From assembly GCF_000147815.2 (NCBI RefSeq), contig NC_015957.1:4216001-4280000 (forward strand): a DNA stretch of 64,000 nt, written 5' to 3'. A program made the translations under genes and the position numbers. The notes beneath the pieces were generated by a model. It made no database searches. It saw nothing but the letters and a program-made list of their open reading frames with translations, and was not told where the DNA came from. Source of the stretch: Streptomyces violaceusniger Tu 4113. GTDB lineage: Bacteria > Actinomycetota > Actinomycetes > Streptomycetales > Streptomycetaceae. This document shows, piece by piece, positions 8,901 to 41,200 of the stretch (position 1 is the first letter of the stretch; each line of letters opens with the position of its first letter).

Positions 8901-11900
8901 CGGGCACTCGGCGCCGGGCGCCATCGATCCCAGCCTCACCTTCAAGGAGCTGGGCTTCGACTCGCTCGCGGCCACCGAACTGAGCGAGCGGCTCGGCGCG
9001 GCCACCGGGCTGCCCCTGACCGCCACGCTCACCTTCGACCACCCCACGCCGCTGGCCGTCGCCGACCGGCTGCGGGCCCACACCACCCCCGCCACCGACT
9101 CCTCCGCTGCGGCCATGGCCACCACACCGCGCGACGCCGGGGAACCGATCGCGGTGGTCGCCATGGGCTGCCGCTTCCCGGGCGGGGTCGACTCGCCGGA
9201 GGCGCTGTGGCGGCTGGTGGCCGAGGGAGCCGACGCGATCGGGGAGTTCCCCCGGGACCGCGGCTGGGACCTGGCCGGACTCTTCGACCCCGACCAGGAC
9301 CGCCCCGGCACCAGCTACGCCCACGAGGGCGGCTTCCTCCACGACGCACCGGAATTCGACACGGAGTTCTTCGGCATCAGCCCCCGCGAGGCGCTGGCCA
9401 CCGACCCCCAGCAGCGGCTGTTGCTGGAGACCGCGTGGGAGACCTTCGAACGGGCGGGCATCCGCTCCACCGCCCTCCGGTCCAGCCCGACCGGGGTGTT
9501 CGTCGGAGTGACGGCCCAGGACTACGGCCCCCGGCTGCACGAGGCACCCAAGGGACTCGACGGCCATCTGCTGACCGGCGGCACCCCGAGCGTGGTGTCC
9601 GGCCGGGTGGCGTTCACCTTCGGCCTGGAGGGGCCCGCGGTCTCGGTGGACACGGCGTGTTCGTCGTCGCTCGTGGCCGTCCATCTGGCGGTACGGGCAC
9701 TGCGGCAGGGCGAGTGTGCGCTGGCCCTGGCCGGCGGGGTGACCGTGATGGCCGCACCCGGCATGTTCACCGGCTTCTCCCGCCAGCGGGGGCTGGCCCC
9801 CGACGGGCGGTGCAAGCCGTTCGCGGCGGCAGCCGACGGCACCGGATGGGGCGAGGGCGTCGGCCTGCTGCTCCTGGAACGGCTCTCCGACGCACGGCGG
9901 GAGGGCCACCGGGTGCTCGCGGTGATCCGGGGCTCGGCCGTCAACCAGGACGGCGCCTCCAACGGCCTGACCGCGCCCAACGGCCCCTCCCAGCAGCGGG
10001 TGATCCGCCAAGCCCTCGCCGACGCGCGGCTGTCGCCGTCCGAGGTGGACGCCGTCGAGGCGCATGGCACCGGAACCACCCTCGGCGACCCGATCGAGGC
10101 CCAGGCCCTGCTCGCCACCTACGGGCAGGAGCGGACCGGAGACCGGCCTCTGTGGCTGGGCTCGCTCAAGTCCAACATCGGCCACACCCAGGCCGCCGCC
10201 GGCGTGGCGGGCGTCATCAAGATGGTGATGGCCATGCGGCACGGACTGCTGCCCGCCACCTTGCACATCGACGCGCCCAGCCCGCATGTCCACTGGGACG
10301 GCGGCGCGGTGCGCCTGCTGACCGAGCCGCTGGAGTGGCCGCGCGACGAACGCCCCCGCCGCGCCGGCGTGTCCTCCTTCGGCATCAGCGGCACCAACGC
10401 TCATCTGATCGTGGAACAGGCCCCCGAGCCGGAAACCGCACCCGCCGGGGCGCGGACGGACGAGGACGACCGGCCAGTGCCCTGGGTGCTCTCCGCCCGG
10501 AGCGCCGAGGCCCTCCGGGGACAGGCCCGGGAGCTGGCCGCCCGCATGGCCGCCGACAACGCCCCGTCAGCCGGGGAAGTGGGCTGGTCACTGATCACCA
10601 CACGGACGGCGTTCGAGCACCGCGCGGTGGTGGTCGGCGAGGACCGCGCCGAACTCACCGCCGCCCTCCAGGCATTGGCATCCGAGGGCACCCACCCGGG
10701 CGTGGTGCACACGGGCACGGCCGCCACCACGGGCGGCGCGGGCCCGGTGCTGGTCTTCCCCGGGCAGGGCTCGCAGTGGGCCGGGATGGGTGCCGGACTG
10801 CTGGACGCCTCGCCGGTGTTCGCCGCCCGGGTGGCGGAGTGCGAACGAGCGCTCGCACCCCACGTCGACTGGTCGCTCACGGATGTCCTGCGGGGGGCCG
10901 AAGGCGCCGACCTGAGCCGAGTGGACGTGGTGCAGCCGGTGCTCTGGGCGGCGATGGTGTCCCTGGCCGCCGTATGGGCCGAGTACGGTGTGCGGCCCGC
11001 CGCCGTGGTGGGCCACAGCCAGGGCGAGATCGCGGCGGCCGTGGTGGCGGGAGCGCTGTCCCTGGAGGACGGCGCGAAGGTCGTGGCGCTGCGCAGCAGG
11101 GCTTTGCGGCGACTCGCCGGCGGCGGGGCCATGGCCTCCCTCGGCGTAGGTGAGGAACAGGCCGCGGAGCTGCTGTCCGGGCTCGGCGACCGGGCCGCCG
11201 CGGTAGTGGTGGCGGTGGTGAACGGGCCCGAGTCCACTGTGGTGTCCGGTCCGCCGGAGCAGGTGGCCGCCGCCGCGACCGTCTGCCGGAAGGCGGGCGA
11301 GCGGGCGCGGATGATCGAGGTGGACTACGCCTCGCACAGTCCCCAGGTCGACGAGATCGCGGAGGAACTCACCGAGCTGCTCCGGGGAGTTGAGCCGGTC
11401 GGCGCGTCCGCATCCGGGGTGGTGTTCTACTCCACCGTGACCGGTGGCCGGGCCGATGCCTCCGTCCTGGACACGGGCTATTGGGTGCGGAATCTGCGGG
11501 AGCGGGTGCGGTTCGCCGAGGCGGTCCAGGCGCTGCTGGCCGATGGCCACCGGGTGTTCATCGAGGCCAGCACCCACCCCGTCCTCACCATGGCGATGCG
11601 GGAGAGCTTCGAGCACGCGGAGAGCGGCGCCGCCGCGGTGCCCACCCTGCGGCGTGACCACGGGGACCTGGCCCAGCTCACGAAGTCGGTCGCGCAGGCG
11701 TTCATCGCCGGGGCCGAGGTGGACTGGTCGGCTGCCTTCCCGGCCGACCCCACGCCTCGTACGGTCGATCTGCCCACGTACGCCTTCCAGCGCCGCCGCT
11801 ACTGGCTGGACACCCCCGGCGGGTCCGGCGGGGACCCCGGCGCCCTCGGCCTGGTCGCCGCGGACCATCCGTTGCTGGGCGCCGCGGTGCGACTCGCCGA

Positions 11901-13257
11901 CGGCAGCGGCCATGTGCTGACCGGACGTCTCTCCCCGCAGACGCACGGCTGGCTCACCGACCATGTGGTGGCGGGCGTGGCCCTGGTCCCCGGAACCGTG
12001 CTGCTGGAGTGGGCGCTGCGGGCGGCCGACGAGGCGGGCTGCGGTGTGGTGGAGGAGCTCGCGCTGCGGCTGCCGCTGGTGATGCCCGCGACGGGCGGCC
12101 GGTGTGTCCAGGTGATGGTGGGCCCGTCCGCCGACGACGGGCGCCGCGACATCGCGGTCTACTCCCTCCCCGACGACGCCCTTCGCACGGGTGGGGACAC
12201 CGACTGGATCTGCCATGCCGCGGGCGTGCTCGGCCCTGCCGTACCGGAGAGCCGAGCGGCGGAGCTGCTCGGGACATGGCCGCCGCCCGGAGCGCGGCCG
12301 GTGGACACCGACGGGTTCTACGAACGGATCGCCGCATCCGGATACGCCTACGGAGCCGCGTTCCAGGGCCTGCGCGCGGTATGGCGGGACGGCGCCGACC
12401 TCCTGGCCGATGTGGAACTGCCCAAGGCCGCGGGAGAGCCCAATGGGTTCGGTATCCACCCCGCCCTGCTGGACGCGGTGCTCCATCCGACGCTGCTGCC
12501 CGGCCATCCCGATGCCGGGCCGGAGCCGGGCGAGGGCCGGATGTGGCTGCCGTTCACCGTGAGCGGCGTGTCCCTGTGGGCGGCCGAGGCCACCGCCGTA
12601 CGGGTGAGGCTCACCGCCCGTCCGCAGGCCGCCGAGGGCGAGCGGGAACTGCGGGTGATCGTCGCCGACGCCGTGGGAGCCCCGGTGCTGACGATCGACG
12701 CACTGCTGCTGCGTCCCGCCGAGGCCGATCAGTTGCGATCCCTCAACACCGGCCAGGTGGCCACCGATGGCGGTGGCGGGGGAAGCGTACGGCGGCGTAC
12801 CGCCGCCGCCGAAGCGCCGTCCGTCGACTGGGCCGCCCGGCTGGCGCGGCTGTCGGCCCTCGACCGGTATCGCACGCTTCTCGGCCTGGTGCGCGACCAC
12901 GCCGCCACCGTGCTGGGCCACACCGATGCCGATGCGGTGCGCGCCGACGCCAGCTTCAAGGAGCTGGGCTTCGAGTCCCTGACCGCTGTCGAACTGCGCG
13001 ATCGCCTCGCGGCCGCCACGGGTCTGCGGCTGCCCGCGGCCTTGATCTTCCGGCATCCCACCCCGGAAGGCATCGCCCACCACCTTGTGCGACGGCTGAC
13101 CTCGGACGGCACCGCCGCCACCCCCACCGCGATCGTCCCGCCGAGCACGCAGGTGCCACGGCAGCCGACGGATGAAATGAGCGCGGCCCAAAGGCTGGAG
13201 TCCGCCTCGGCGGATCAGGTCCTTGAGTTTATTGACAACGAGCTTGGAGTGTCCTGA
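5986..13257 (+). CDS. Modular type I PKS-A: loading KSQ-AT-ACP and module 1 KS-AT-DH-ACP
   Basis: A 2423-residue cytosolic PKS that starts the chain. The loading KS (about 14-435) has Gln190 in VDTAQSSS in place of the active Cys, so it decarboxylates malonyl-ACP. Its AT has GHSVGE (Ser649) and HAFH (749-752), the malonyl signature, giving an acetyl starter. The loading ACP serine is Ser993. Module 1: KS from about 1053 with Cys1225; AT with GHSQGE (Ser1678) and YASH (1781-1784), methylmalonyl type; DH with His1993 in [10 protein letters not shown] and Asp2163 in HPALLD; ACP Ser2331 in GFES. There is no KR: the DH runs straight into a Gly-rich linker and the ACP (about 12740-12840). The beta-keto group should therefore survive and the DH should have no substrate of its own. 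The C-terminus ends in a docking helix ([12 protein letters not shown]). The ATG has only a weak ribosome site and overlaps a leader ORF. First gene of the six-gene PKS operon. Confidence 0.95.
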   Translation: MDSAAPTRTPQQAEPIAVVGMACRLPHAPSPSAFWRLLRQGGNAVTAMPEDRRRTDTAATGTAATAAGDGPDRPAPTWYGGFLDRVDTFDASFFGISPREATAMDPQQRLMLELAWESFEDAGIRPGTLKDTPTGVFVGAIWDEYATLLRRDTTAATRHAMTGVHRSIIANRVSYGYGLRGPSLTVDTAQSSSLVAVHTACESLRRGECTLALAGGVNLILTEDSMTAAAAQFGGLSPDGRCHTFDARANGFVRGEGGAAVLLKPLAAAVRDGDPVYCAIHAGAINNDGATDGLTAPSPAAQEDVVRTAHRRAGVAPDDVQYVELHGTGTPVGDPVEAAALGAALGTARTDGTPLLVGSAKTNVGHLEGAAGIVGLLKTALGIRHRLLPASLHFTTPNPRIPLTGLGLRVQDRLGDWPRPDRLLLAGVSSFGMGGTNCHLVLGEAPAHASASVPAPVPAPADTPAPPVVAWPISAKTDAALRAQAGRLRDHLTDHPDLSPADIAHSLATTRTAFDHRAVLLGADTDELLSGLDALAAGAETAGAVRGRAVDGGLAFLFSGQGSQRAAMGHELYAAYPVFAAALDEVCDCLDARLAEPLHEVMSAQAPSLRAALLDRTSYTQPALFAIEVALYRLAESWGLTPGHVMGHSVGEIAAAHVAGVLTLPDACALVAARGRLMQSVTAKGAMAALQADADETAGLLAGWDDRLDIAAVNGPSSVVISGDHDAVHAAAAVWRDRGRKARLLKVSHAFHSPHMDGMLDELRAVASELTFSTPAVPLVSNVTGRLATAAELASPDYWARHARHAVRFMDGVHTLLDAGVTTFLELGPDAPLTAMTRECLTARPGAAPGRARPAAVAALRRDRSEVRTFATAMAQAYVRGAEVAWDRACAGHPRRRVALPTYAFQRDRYWPGAPPESTATATPAIGTSTHPIGTDRAPDPAPPTDESAEPADAGWRRDPLDTVRTHVALVLGHSAPGAIDPSLTFKELGFDSLAATELSERLGAATGLPLTATLTFDHPTPLAVADRLRAHTTPATDSSAAAMATTPRDAGEPIAVVAMGCRFPGGVDSPEALWRLVAEGADAIGEFPRDRGWDLAGLFDPDQDRPGTSYAHEGGFLHDAPEFDTEFFGISPREALATDPQQRLLLETAWETFERAGIRSTALRSSPTGVFVGVTAQDYGPRLHEAPKGLDGHLLTGGTPSVVSGRVAFTFGLEGPAVSVDTACSSSLVAVHLAVRALRQGECALALAGGVTVMAAPGMFTGFSRQRGLAPDGRCKPFAAAADGTGWGEGVGLLLLERLSDARREGHRVLAVIRGSAVNQDGASNGLTAPNGPSQQRVIRQALADARLSPSEVDAVEAHGTGTTLGDPIEAQALLATYGQERTGDRPLWLGSLKSNIGHTQAAAGVAGVIKMVMAMRHGLLPATLHIDAPSPHVHWDGGAVRLLTEPLEWPRDERPRRAGVSSFGISGTNAHLIVEQAPEPETAPAGARTDEDDRPVPWVLSARSAEALRGQARELAARMAADNAPSAGEVGWSLITTRTAFEHRAVVVGEDRAELTAALQALASEGTHPGVVHTGTAATTGGAGPVLVFPGQGSQWAGMGAGLLDASPVFAARVAECERALAPHVDWSLTDVLRGAEGADLSRVDVVQPVLWAAMVSLAAVWAEYGVRPAAVVGHSQGEIAAAVVAGALSLEDGAKVVALRSRALRRLAGGGAMASLGVGEEQAAELLSGLGDRAAAVVVAVVNGPESTVVSGPPEQVAAAATVCRKAGERARMIEVDYASHSPQVDEIAEELTELLRGVEPVGASASGVVFYSTVTGGRADASVLDTGYWVRNLRERVRFAEAVQALLADGHRVFIEASTHPVLTMAMRESFEHAESGAAAVPTLRRDHGDLAQLTKSVAQAFIAGAEVDWSAAFPADPTPRTVDLPTYAFQRRRYWLDTPGGSGGDPGALGLVAADHPLLGAAVRLADGSGHVLTGRLSPQTHGWLTDHVVAGVALVPGTVLLEWALRAADEAGCGVVEELALRLPLVMPATGGRCVQVMVGPSADDGRRDIAVYSLPDDALRTGGDTDWICHAAGVLGPAVPESRAAELLGTWPPPGARPVDTDGFYERIAASGYAYGAAFQGLRAVWRDGADLLADVELPKAAGEPNGFGIHPALLDAVLHPTLLPGHPDAGPEPGEGRMWLPFTVSGVSLWAAEATAVRVRLTARPQAAEGERELRVIVADAVGAPVLTIDALLLRPAEADQLRSLNTGQVATDGGGGGSVRRRTAAAEAPSVDWAARLARLSALDRYRTLLGLVRDHAATVLGHTDADAVRADASFKELGFESLTAVELRDRLAAATGLRLPAALIFRHPTPEGIAHHLVRRLTSDGTAATPTAIVPPSTQVPRQPTDEMSAAQRLESASADQVLEFIDNELGVS

Positions 13258-13298
13258 ATGTGCCGGGCGCGACGATCGCTGAAGGCCGGGTGACCCTC
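13258..13298 (+). repeat. Conserved PKS spacer, copy 1 (A/B junction)
   Basis: The spacer right after the PKS-A stop recurs almost base for base at 44460-44500, and its second half recurs at 20017-20044. It contains a micro-ORF (ATG 13258 to TGA 13291-13293, ending Ser-Leu-Lys-Ala-Gly) that begins one base after the PKS-A TGA and stops five bases before the PKS-B ATG. GGGTGA is the only Shine-Dalgarno-like element. The similarity probably reflects duplication of whole gene junctions. Confidence 0.5.
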
Positions 13299-19999
<6,701 letters not shown>

Positions 20000-20003
<4 letters not shown>

Positions 20004-20044
20004 ACAACGTGGCGCGCCCTTCGCTGAAGGCCGGGTGACCCTCT
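20000..20044 (+). repeat. Conserved PKS spacer, copy 2 (B/C junction)
   Basis: The ATGA overlap at the PKS-B stop opens a 12-codon micro-ORF (20000-20038) that also ends Ser-Leu-Lys-Ala-Gly-stop, six bases before the PKS-C ATG. The shared block TCGCTGAAGGCCGGGTGACC matches copy 1; the first half differs. Confidence 0.45.
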
Positions 20045-32247
<12,203 letters not shown>

Positions 32248-32248
<1 letters not shown>

Positions 32249-32265
32249 TGGAGGCGCGGAACTGA
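32248..32265 (+). other. C/D junction micro-ORF with TGATG overlap
   Basis: The PKS-C stop (32246-32248) overlaps an ATG that opens a five-codon frame. Its TGA (32263-32265) in turn overlaps the PKS-D ATG. The same TGATG arrangement occurs at the E/F junction. This fits stop-start translational coupling; whether the micro-frame is translated is unknown. Confidence 0.35.
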
Positions 32266-35200
32266 TGTCGGGTACCGAAGAGAAGCTCCGCCAGTACCTC
32301 AAGAAGGTCACGGCCGATCTGGGGCAGACGCGTCGGCGGCTTCGCGAGATGGAGGAGCGGTCACAGGAGCCGGTGGCCATCGTGAGCATGGCCTGCCGGT
32401 TCCCCGGCGGGATCGCCTCGCCCGAGGACTTGTGGGAGCTGGTCGCCTCGCGCGGGGACGCGATCGGGGAGTTTCCGACCAACCGCGGCTGGCGCCCCGA
32501 GGCCCTCTACCACCCGGACCCCGACCACTCCGGCACCAGCTACGTCCGCCATGGCGGATTCCTGGACCGGGCCGACGGCTTCGACGCCGCCTTCTTCGGC
32601 ATCAGCCCGCGCGAGGCCCTGGCGGCCGAACCCCAGCAGCGCCAACTGCTCGAAATCGCCTGGGAGTTGATCGAACGCGCCGGAATCGACCCCACCTCGC
32701 TGAAGGGCACCCCCACCGGGGTCTACGCGGGCGCCGGAATTCTCGGCTTCGGCACCCCGCAGATCGAAAAGAGCGCGGAAGGATATCTGCTCACCGGAAA
32801 CACCCTGAGCGTCGTCTCCGGCCGGGTGGCCTTCACCCTCGGTCTGGAGGGGCCCGCGGTGACGGTGGACACCGCATGCTCGTCATCCCTGGTCGCGATG
32901 CATCTCGCCTGCCAAGCGCTGCGGCAGGGCGAATGCACCCTGGCCCTGGCCGGCGGCGTGACCGTGATGACCACCCCGAACACCTTTGTGGAATTCTCCC
33001 GCCAGCGCGGCCTCGCCCCCGACGGCCGCTGCAAACCCTTCGCGGCCGCCGCCGACGGCACGGGCTTCTCGGAGGGCGTCGGGCTCCTGCTGCTGGAGCG
33101 GCTCTCCGACGCACGACGCAACGGCCACCAGGTGCTCGCGGTGATCCGGGGCTCGGCCATCAACCAGGACGGCGCGTCCAACGGGCTGACCGCGCCCAAC
33201 GGCCCGTCCCAGCAGCGGGTGATCCGCCAGGCGCTGATCAACGCCCAGCTCTCCTCCGCCGAAGTGGACGCGGTGGAGGCACATGGCACGGGCACCACGC
33301 TCGGCGACCCGATCGAAGCCGAGGCCCTGCTCGCCGCGTACGGCCGGGACCGGCCGGAGGACCGGCCGCTGTGGCTCGGCTCGCTGAAGTCGAACATCGG
33401 CCATACGCAGGGTGCTGCGGGCGTGGCCGGGGTGATCAAGATGGTGATGGCGCTGCGCCATGAACTGCTGCCCGCCACGTTGTACGTGGATGAGCCGACC
33501 CCGCATGCGGACTGGTCCGGCGGCGGTGTGCGGCTGCTCACGGAGCCGGTGGAGTGGCCGAGCAACGAGCGGCCGCGCCGGGCCGGGGTCTCCGCGTTCG
33601 GGATCAGCGGCACCAATGCGCATGTGATCGTGGAGCAGGCGCCTGAGGGGGTTGTGCCGGGGGTGGATTCCTCTGGTGTGGGTGGGGTGGTGCCGTGGGT
33701 GGTGTCGGGGCGGACTGCGGAGGCGTTGCGGGGGCAGGCGGTGGCGTTGGCTGAGCGGGTGGGTGGCGTGGCGGAGCTGTCGTCTGTGGATGTGGGGTGG
33801 TCGTTGGTGACGGCGCGGTCGGTGTTTGAGCATCGGGCGGTGGTGGTGGGCGGTGACAGGGCCGAGTTGTCGGCTGCTGTGGAGGCGTTGGCGGGGGGTG
33901 TGTCGCATCCGGGTGTGGTGCTGTCGGGTGTCGCTGCGTTGGTGGGTGATGTGGGTCCGGTGTTGGTGTTTCCGGGTCAGGGTTCGCAGTGGGTGGGGAT
34001 GGGTGCGGAGCTGCTGGAGGTGTCGGCGGTGTTTGCGGCGCGGGTGGGGGAGTGTGAGCGGGCGCTGGCGCCGTATGTGGAGTGGTCGCTTATGGATGTG
34101 TTGCGGGGGGCTGATGGTGCGGCGGATCTGGGGCGGGTGGATGTGGTGCAGCCGGTGTTGTGGGCGGTGATGGTGTCGTTGGCTGCGGTGTGGGCGGGGT
34201 ATGGGGTGTGTCCTGCGGCGGTGGTGGGTCACAGTCAGGGTGAGATCGCGGCGGCTGTGGTGGCGGGGGCGCTGTCCTTGGAGGACGGTGCGAAGGTGGT
34301 GGCTTTGCGGAGCAAGGCGTTGCGGCGGTTGGCCGGTGGTGGGGCGATGGCCTCGCTGGGTGTGGGGCAGGAGCGGGCGGGGGAGTTGCTCTCCGGCCTG
34401 GGCGATGAGGCCGCTGGTGTGGGTGTGGCGGCTGTCAACGGGCCTTCGTCGACCGTGGTTTCGGGTCCGCCGGAGCAGGTGGCCGCCGTCGTCGCGGCGT
34501 GCCAGGAGGCGGGAGAGCGGGCACGGCTGATCGAGGTGGATTATGCCTCGCACGGTCCTCAGGTGGAGGAGATTCGTGGGGAGTTGGATGAGGTTCTGGG
34601 TGGTGTTTGCCCGGTTGTTGGTGGGGCGGATGAGGTGGCGTTCTATTCGACGGTGACCGGTGTGCGGGTGGACGCTTCTGTTTTGGACGCGGGCTATTGG
34701 GTGTCGAATTTGCGGGAGCGGGTGCGGTTCGCCGATGCGGTTGAGGCGTTGCTGGCGGATGGGCATCGGGTGTTTGTCGAGGTCAGCAGTCACCCTGTGT
34801 TGACTCTCGGTTTGCAGGAGACGTTCGAGCAGGTGGGTGTGGATGCGGTTGCCGTGCCCACGCTGCGTCGCGATCATGGTGGCCAGGATCAGTTTCTCCA
34901 CTCGCTCGGCCAGGCGTTCATTGCTGGGGTCGAGGTGGACTGGAGGGCCGCGTTCCCGGGCGATCCCACGCCTCGTACGGTCGATCTGCCCACGTACGCC
35001 TTCCAGCACCAGCGCTATTGGATGAACGGCTCGGGCGCCGTCGGTGACCCCAGCGGCCTCGGTCTCGTCGCCGCCGACCATCCCTTGCTGGGCGCCGCCG
35101 TGGAGCTGGCCGATGGAAGCGCCCACCTGCTCACCGGGCGCATCGCGGCCGGTGGCGGTGACGACTGGCTCGGCGAACACATCGTGGCGAACGCCGTCCT

Positions 35201-38200
35201 GGCCCCGGGCGCGGCGCTGGTGGAGTGGGCGTTGCGGGCCGCCGACGAGGTCGGCTGCGGTGGGGTCGAGGAGCTGGCGCTACAGGTGCCGTTGGTGCTG
35301 CCGGAGTCGGGCGGGCTGCGCGTCCAGGTGGTGGTGGGCGCCGCGGCGGAGGACGGGCGGCGCGATGTACGAATCTACTCCCGTCCGGACGGCGAGGCCG
35401 ACTCGGGCGCCGATGGCGGCTGGCTATGCCACGCCGAAGGGGTGCTGGCCCCGGCACCGGACGGCGCCGGCCAGTCGGCCGAGGGACTGGGCGGAACATG
35501 GCCTCCGGCGGGTGCGCAACCGGTGGATCTGGAGGGGTTTTACGAGCGTTCCGCGGCGGCGGGCTATGCGTACGGGCCGTCGCTCCAGGGGCTGCGTGCC
35601 GTGTGGCGGGACGGCGCTGATCTGCTGGCCGAGGTGGCGCTGCCCGAGGCGGCGGGGGACGCGGACGGCTTCGGCATCCACCCGGCGCTGCTCGACGCGG
35701 CCCTGCATCCGGCTCTTCTGCTCGACACCGGATCCGACCAGGAGCGGGACGGCGGCCAGGTGCTGTTGCCATTCGCCTGGAACGGGGTGTCGTTGTGGGC
35801 TGCTGGAGCGAGCACCGTACGGGTACGGCTCACCCCGCATCGGGATGGTGCCGAGGGCGAGCGCGGGCTGCGGCTGGTGGTGGCCGATGCCGTGGGCGAC
35901 CCCGTTCTGACGGTTGACTCCCTGGTGACGCGACCGGCATCCGTAGAGCAGTTGTGGGGGGCGGCGGCACGTGGTGTGGACGGTCTGTTCGTTCTGGACT
36001 GGACCCCACTGCCGCAGTCGACGGGGGCTGAGGGGCCGGTGGCCGATCGCGACAACTGGGTGGTGCTGGCGACCGAGGGGGCGTATCCGGATCTGGCGGC
36101 GTTTCTCGCGGGGCTCGATGACGGGAAGCCGGTTCCGGCCGTGGTTCTCGCCGAGTTCCCGCGCTCGGACGCCGACGCCGACGCCGACGCCGACACCGCG
36201 ACCGACATGGCGGCTGCTGGTCTGGCGGTGGCGCAACGCGCCCTGGAACTGGTGCAGAAGTGGCTGGCCGAGCCGCGGCTGGCCGATGCCCGGTTGGTCG
36301 TGGTGACGCGTGGCGCGGTCGCCGTCGCCGATGCCGAGGGCGGTACGGATGTGGCCGCCGCCGCGCTGTGGGGTCTCCTGCGGAGCGCTCAGGCGGAGAA
36401 CCCGGGGCGCTTCCTTCTGCTCGACGCTGATCCCGACCTAGACGTAGACCTCGGCGTCGACACCGTGTCCGAGCGTCCCGCCGGCAGCCTGCGGGACGCC
36501 GTCGCGCGGGCGGTGGACCTGGATGAGCCGCAGTTGGCCGTACGGGATGGCCGGGCGTGGGTGCCACGGCTGATCCGTGCCTCCGCCGACAGCGGTTCGG
36601 AGGAGCGGGACACCCCGGCGGGGCTTGCCCCTGACGGCACCGTGCTGGTGACGGGCGGCACCGGCACCCTGGGCGGCCTGGTGGCCGAGCACCTGGTGCG
36701 CACGTGGCAGGTCGGCCATCTGCTCCTGGTGAGCCGTCGCGGGCCGGACGCCCCGGGAGCCCGCGAACTGGCCACCCGCCTGGAAGGGCTGGGTGCGCGG
36801 GTGCGGATCGCCGCCGTGGACGTCACGGACGCATCGGCGGTGGCCGAGCTCGTCGCAGGGGTCGAGGCCGAGCACCCGCTGACCGGTGTCATCCATGCCA
36901 CGGGGCTGCTCGACGACGCGGTGACGACCTCGCAGACACCCGAACGGCTGGCCCGGGTGTGGGCGGCCAAGGCCACGGGCGCGGCGCATCTGCACACTGC
37001 CACCGCCGACCTTCCGCTGTCCCTGTTCGCGATGTTCTCGTCGGCCGCCGGGGTCATGGGCAGCCCGGGACAGGCCAACTACGCGGCGGCGAACGCCTTT
37101 TGCGACGCCCTCGCCGCACACCGTCAGGCCCGTGGCCTTCCGGGGCTGTCGGTGGCCTGGGGCTTGTGGGCCCAGTCCAGCGAGATGACCGGAAAACTCG
37201 CCGCCACGGACCGGGCCCGGATGTCCCGCTCGGGCATCGCCCCGATGTCCAGCGAGAAGGCGCTGGGCCTGCTCGACGCCGCCTGTGCGCAGGGCGGACC
37301 CCTGTGCGTCGCCGCCGCCGTCGATCCGGCCGGGGTGGCTGGTGGGGATCTTCCGGCGGTGTTGCGGGGGTTGGTGGCCGGTCGTACCAGGCGGCGGATC
37401 GCCGAGGGTGGCCTGTCGGCCTTGGGGTTGGCTGGGCGGTTGGTGGGGTTGGGGGTTGGTGCTCGGTTGGATGTGGTGGTGGAGGTGGTGCGGGGTGGTG
37501 TGGCGGTGGTGTTGGGGTTTGGTTCTGCGGGTGAGGTGCGGGTGGATGCCGCGTTCAAGGAGTTGGGTTTTGATTCGTTGACGGCGGTGGAGTTGCGTAA
37601 TCGGTTGTCGGTGGTGACGGGGTTGCGGTTGCCGGCGACGATGGTGTTCGACTATCCGACGCCTCGGGTGCTGGCGGAGTATCTGTGCTCCCGGCTGACC
37701 GGCGAGACCGCCGGGTCGGCCGCGCACACGCCCGTAGTGGCGGCGGCCGACGCGGATGAGCCGATCGCGATCGTCGCGATGACCTGCCGGTTCCCGGGTG
37801 GGGTCAGTTCGCCGGAGGAACTCTGGAATCTGGTCGCCTCGGGCCGTGACGCCATCGGGGAGTTTCCCACCGGCCGAGGCTGGGACCTGGACGGCCTCTT
37901 CCACCCCGATCCAGACCACCCCGGCACCTCGTACGCGCGCAAAGGCGGGTTCCTGTACGACGCCGATGCGTTCGATGCGGCGTTCTTCGGGATCAATCCA
38001 CGGGAGGCGCTGGCCACGGATCCGCAGCAGCGGTTGCTGTTGGAGGCGTCGTGGGAGGTGCTGGAGCGGGCGGGGCTCGATCCGGTGTCGTTGAAGGGCA
38101 GCCCGACCGGGGTCTATGCGGGCGTGATGTATCACGACTACGCGGCCGGGCTCAGCGGCGGCGACGCGAGGCTGGAGGGCTACGCCATGCTGGCCAGTTC

Positions 38201-41200
38201 GGGCAGCGTGGTCTCGGGCCGGGTGGCGTACACGCTGGGCTTCGAGGGTCCTGCGGTGACGGTGGATACGGCGTGTTCGTCGTCGTTGGTGGCGATGCAT
38301 CTGGCGGCGCAGGCGTTGCGGCAGGGTGAGTGCACGCTGGCGTTGGCCGGTGGGGTGACGGTGATGGCCACGCCGGACGTGTTCACCGGTTTCTCCCGCC
38401 AGCGTGGCCTGGCCCCCGACGGCCGGTGCAAGCCCTTCGCGGCCGCCGCCGACGGCACCGGCTGGAGCGAAGGCGTGGGCGTACTGCTGCTGGAACGGCT
38501 CTCGGACGCCCGGCGCAACGGTCACGATGTCCTGGCCGTGATCCGTGGCTCCGCCGTCAATCAGGACGGTGCGTCGAACGGACTCACCGCGCCGAACGGC
38601 CCCTCACAGCAGCGAGTCATCCGGCAAGCGCTGACGAGCGCGGGGCTGTCGCCATCCGACATCGATGCGGTGGAGGCGCACGGCACGGGTACGACGCTGG
38701 GTGATCCGATCGAGGCGCAGGCACTGCTGGCCGCATATGGTCAGGCTCGCCCTGCCGGGAAGCCGCTGTTGCTCGGCTCGATCAAGTCCAACATCGGCCA
38801 TGCCCAGGCGGCGGCGGGTGTGGCGGGCGTCATCAAGATGGTGCAGGCCATGCGCCACGGAACACTGCCCGCCTCCCTGCACATCGATGAGCCGAGCCCG
38901 CATGTGGACTGGGACAGCGGTGCGGTGCGGTTGCTGACCGAGGCGGTGGAGTGGCCGAATGGCGAACGGCCGCGCCGGGCCGGTGTGTCCTCGTTCGGCG
39001 CCTCCGGAACCAACGCCCATCTCCTTCTGGAGCAGGGCCCCGAGCCGGTCGAGCGTGTCACGACCGAACCCGTGGCCTCCCCCGACATGCGGGCGGTTCC
39101 ATGGACGCTCTCCGCGCGGAGTGCGGAGGCGCTGTGCGGCCAGGCCGCCGCGCTGGCCGAACGCATGGCCAACTGCCCGGAGATGACAGCGGTCGAGGTG
39201 GGCTGGTCACTTGCCACCACCCGATCGCTGTTCGAGTACCGGGCGGTGGCGTTGGGCGATGACCGCGCCGAGCTGTTGGCTGCCGTGGAGGCACTGGCGA
39301 GCGGTGAGCCACATCCGGGTGTGGTGCTCTCCGGCAGTGGCGCGGCGACGGGCAAGACGGTGTGGCTCTTCAGCGGTCAGGGCAGCCAGCGCCAGGGGAT
39401 GGGGGCCGGGCTGTACGAACGGTTCCCGGTGTTCGCCACGGCGTTCGACGAGGTCTGCGGCCTGCTCGACCCCCACCTGGAACATCCGCTCCGCGACGTG
39501 GTCTTCCACGGTGTGGCCGAGCGGCCGGGGCTCCTGGATCACACCACCTACGCCCAGGCTGGGCTGTTCGCCCTGCACATCGCCCTGGCGCGGCTGCTCG
39601 ACTCGGTCGGCGTACGCCCCGACGCGGTCATCGGGCACTCCATCGGAGAGGTCGCGGCGGCCCATGTCGCCGGAGTATTCGACCTCCCCGACGCCTGCCG
39701 TCTCGTCGCCGCCCGCGCCACCCTGATGGGTGGGCTTCCCGAGGGCGGAGGCATGGTCACCATCGCGGCCACCGCCGACGAACTCGCCGAGGATCTGGCC
39801 CGATACGACGGCCAGGTGGGCATCGCCGCCCTCAACACCCCCGGCAACACCGTCGTCTCCGGCCCGGTCGAGCTGGTCGCCGACATCGGCAACGTCTGGG
39901 CGGCGAAGGGCCGCAAGACCAGGACCCTGACCGTCAGCCACGCCTTCCACTCCCCGCTGATGGACCCCATCCTGGAGCCGTTCGCGCAGGCCATCGACGG
40001 CCTGACGTTCCACCGGCCCACCCTTCCGGTGCTCAGCAACCTCACCGGTGAGCCGGCCGACGAGGAGATGGCCACGCCGGGCTACTGGGTGCGCCACATC
40101 CGTCAACCCGTACGTTTCCACCCCGCCGTCGCTCATATCGCGCCCGAAACCGGCGTCTTCCTCGAACTCGGCCCCGACCCCGTCCTCGCCACCGCGACCC
40201 AGCACACCCTTCAGCACTTCACCGCCGACGAGGCGACGACCGACGCCCACGCCGACGAGGGCGGGGCCGACCGAGCGACTCCGCTGGTCACAGCCACCCT
40301 GAGCCGTAAACGACCCGATGCGCACGCACTCGGCCACGCCCTCGCCCAACTGCACACCCATGGCACCGATATCGACTGGGCCCGCTGGTTCCCGGCCGAC
40401 CCGGCGCCCCGGACGGTCGACCTGCCCACGTATGCCTTCCAGCGCGAGCGCTACTGGCTGGCCCAGGGCGGTGGCGTCGGGGATGTGGGGGCCGCCGGGC
40501 TGCAGCGGATCGAGCATGCGCAGTTGCCGGCGGCCGTCGGGCTCGCCGATGGCGGGCTGGTGCTCACCGGCCGGATCTCGGCCGGTGGCGCCGGGGGCTG
40601 GCTGGCCGAGCATGTGATGGCGGGCGCCGTGCTGGCGCCGGGCGCCGCGCTGGTGGAGTGGGCGCTGCGGGCCGCCGATGAGGCGGGCTGCGGCGGGGTG
40701 GAGGAGTTGGCGCTCCAGGTCCCGCTCGTCCTGCCCGCGTCCGGTGGGCTGCGCGTTCAGGTGGTGGCCGGCGTGGCCACCGAGGACGGGCGGCGTGATG
40801 TGCGGGTGTACTCCCGGCCCGACCGCGATGTCGAGCCCGGTGCTGAACCGGGCTGGGTATGCCATGCCGAGGGCGTTCTGAGTCCGCCGTCCCCGCAGGG
40901 CCCCGCGCGGGGCCCGGTGGACGAGCCGGGCCGGGCATGGCCTCCGGCGGGCGCGGAGCCCGTACGGCTGGACGGGTTCTACGAGCGCGCCGCGGCGTCG
41001 GGATACGCCTACGGGCCGTCGTACCGTGGCCTGCGGGCCGTATGGCGGGACGGCGCGGATGTGCTCGCCGAAGTGGCGCTGCCCGAGGCCGCCGGAGACC
41101 CGGAGGGATTCGGTATCCATCCGGCACTGCTGGATGCCGCGCTCCATCCGGCGTTCCTCCTCGACCGGCCCGGGCAGGAGCACGAGGACGGCCGGGTGTG

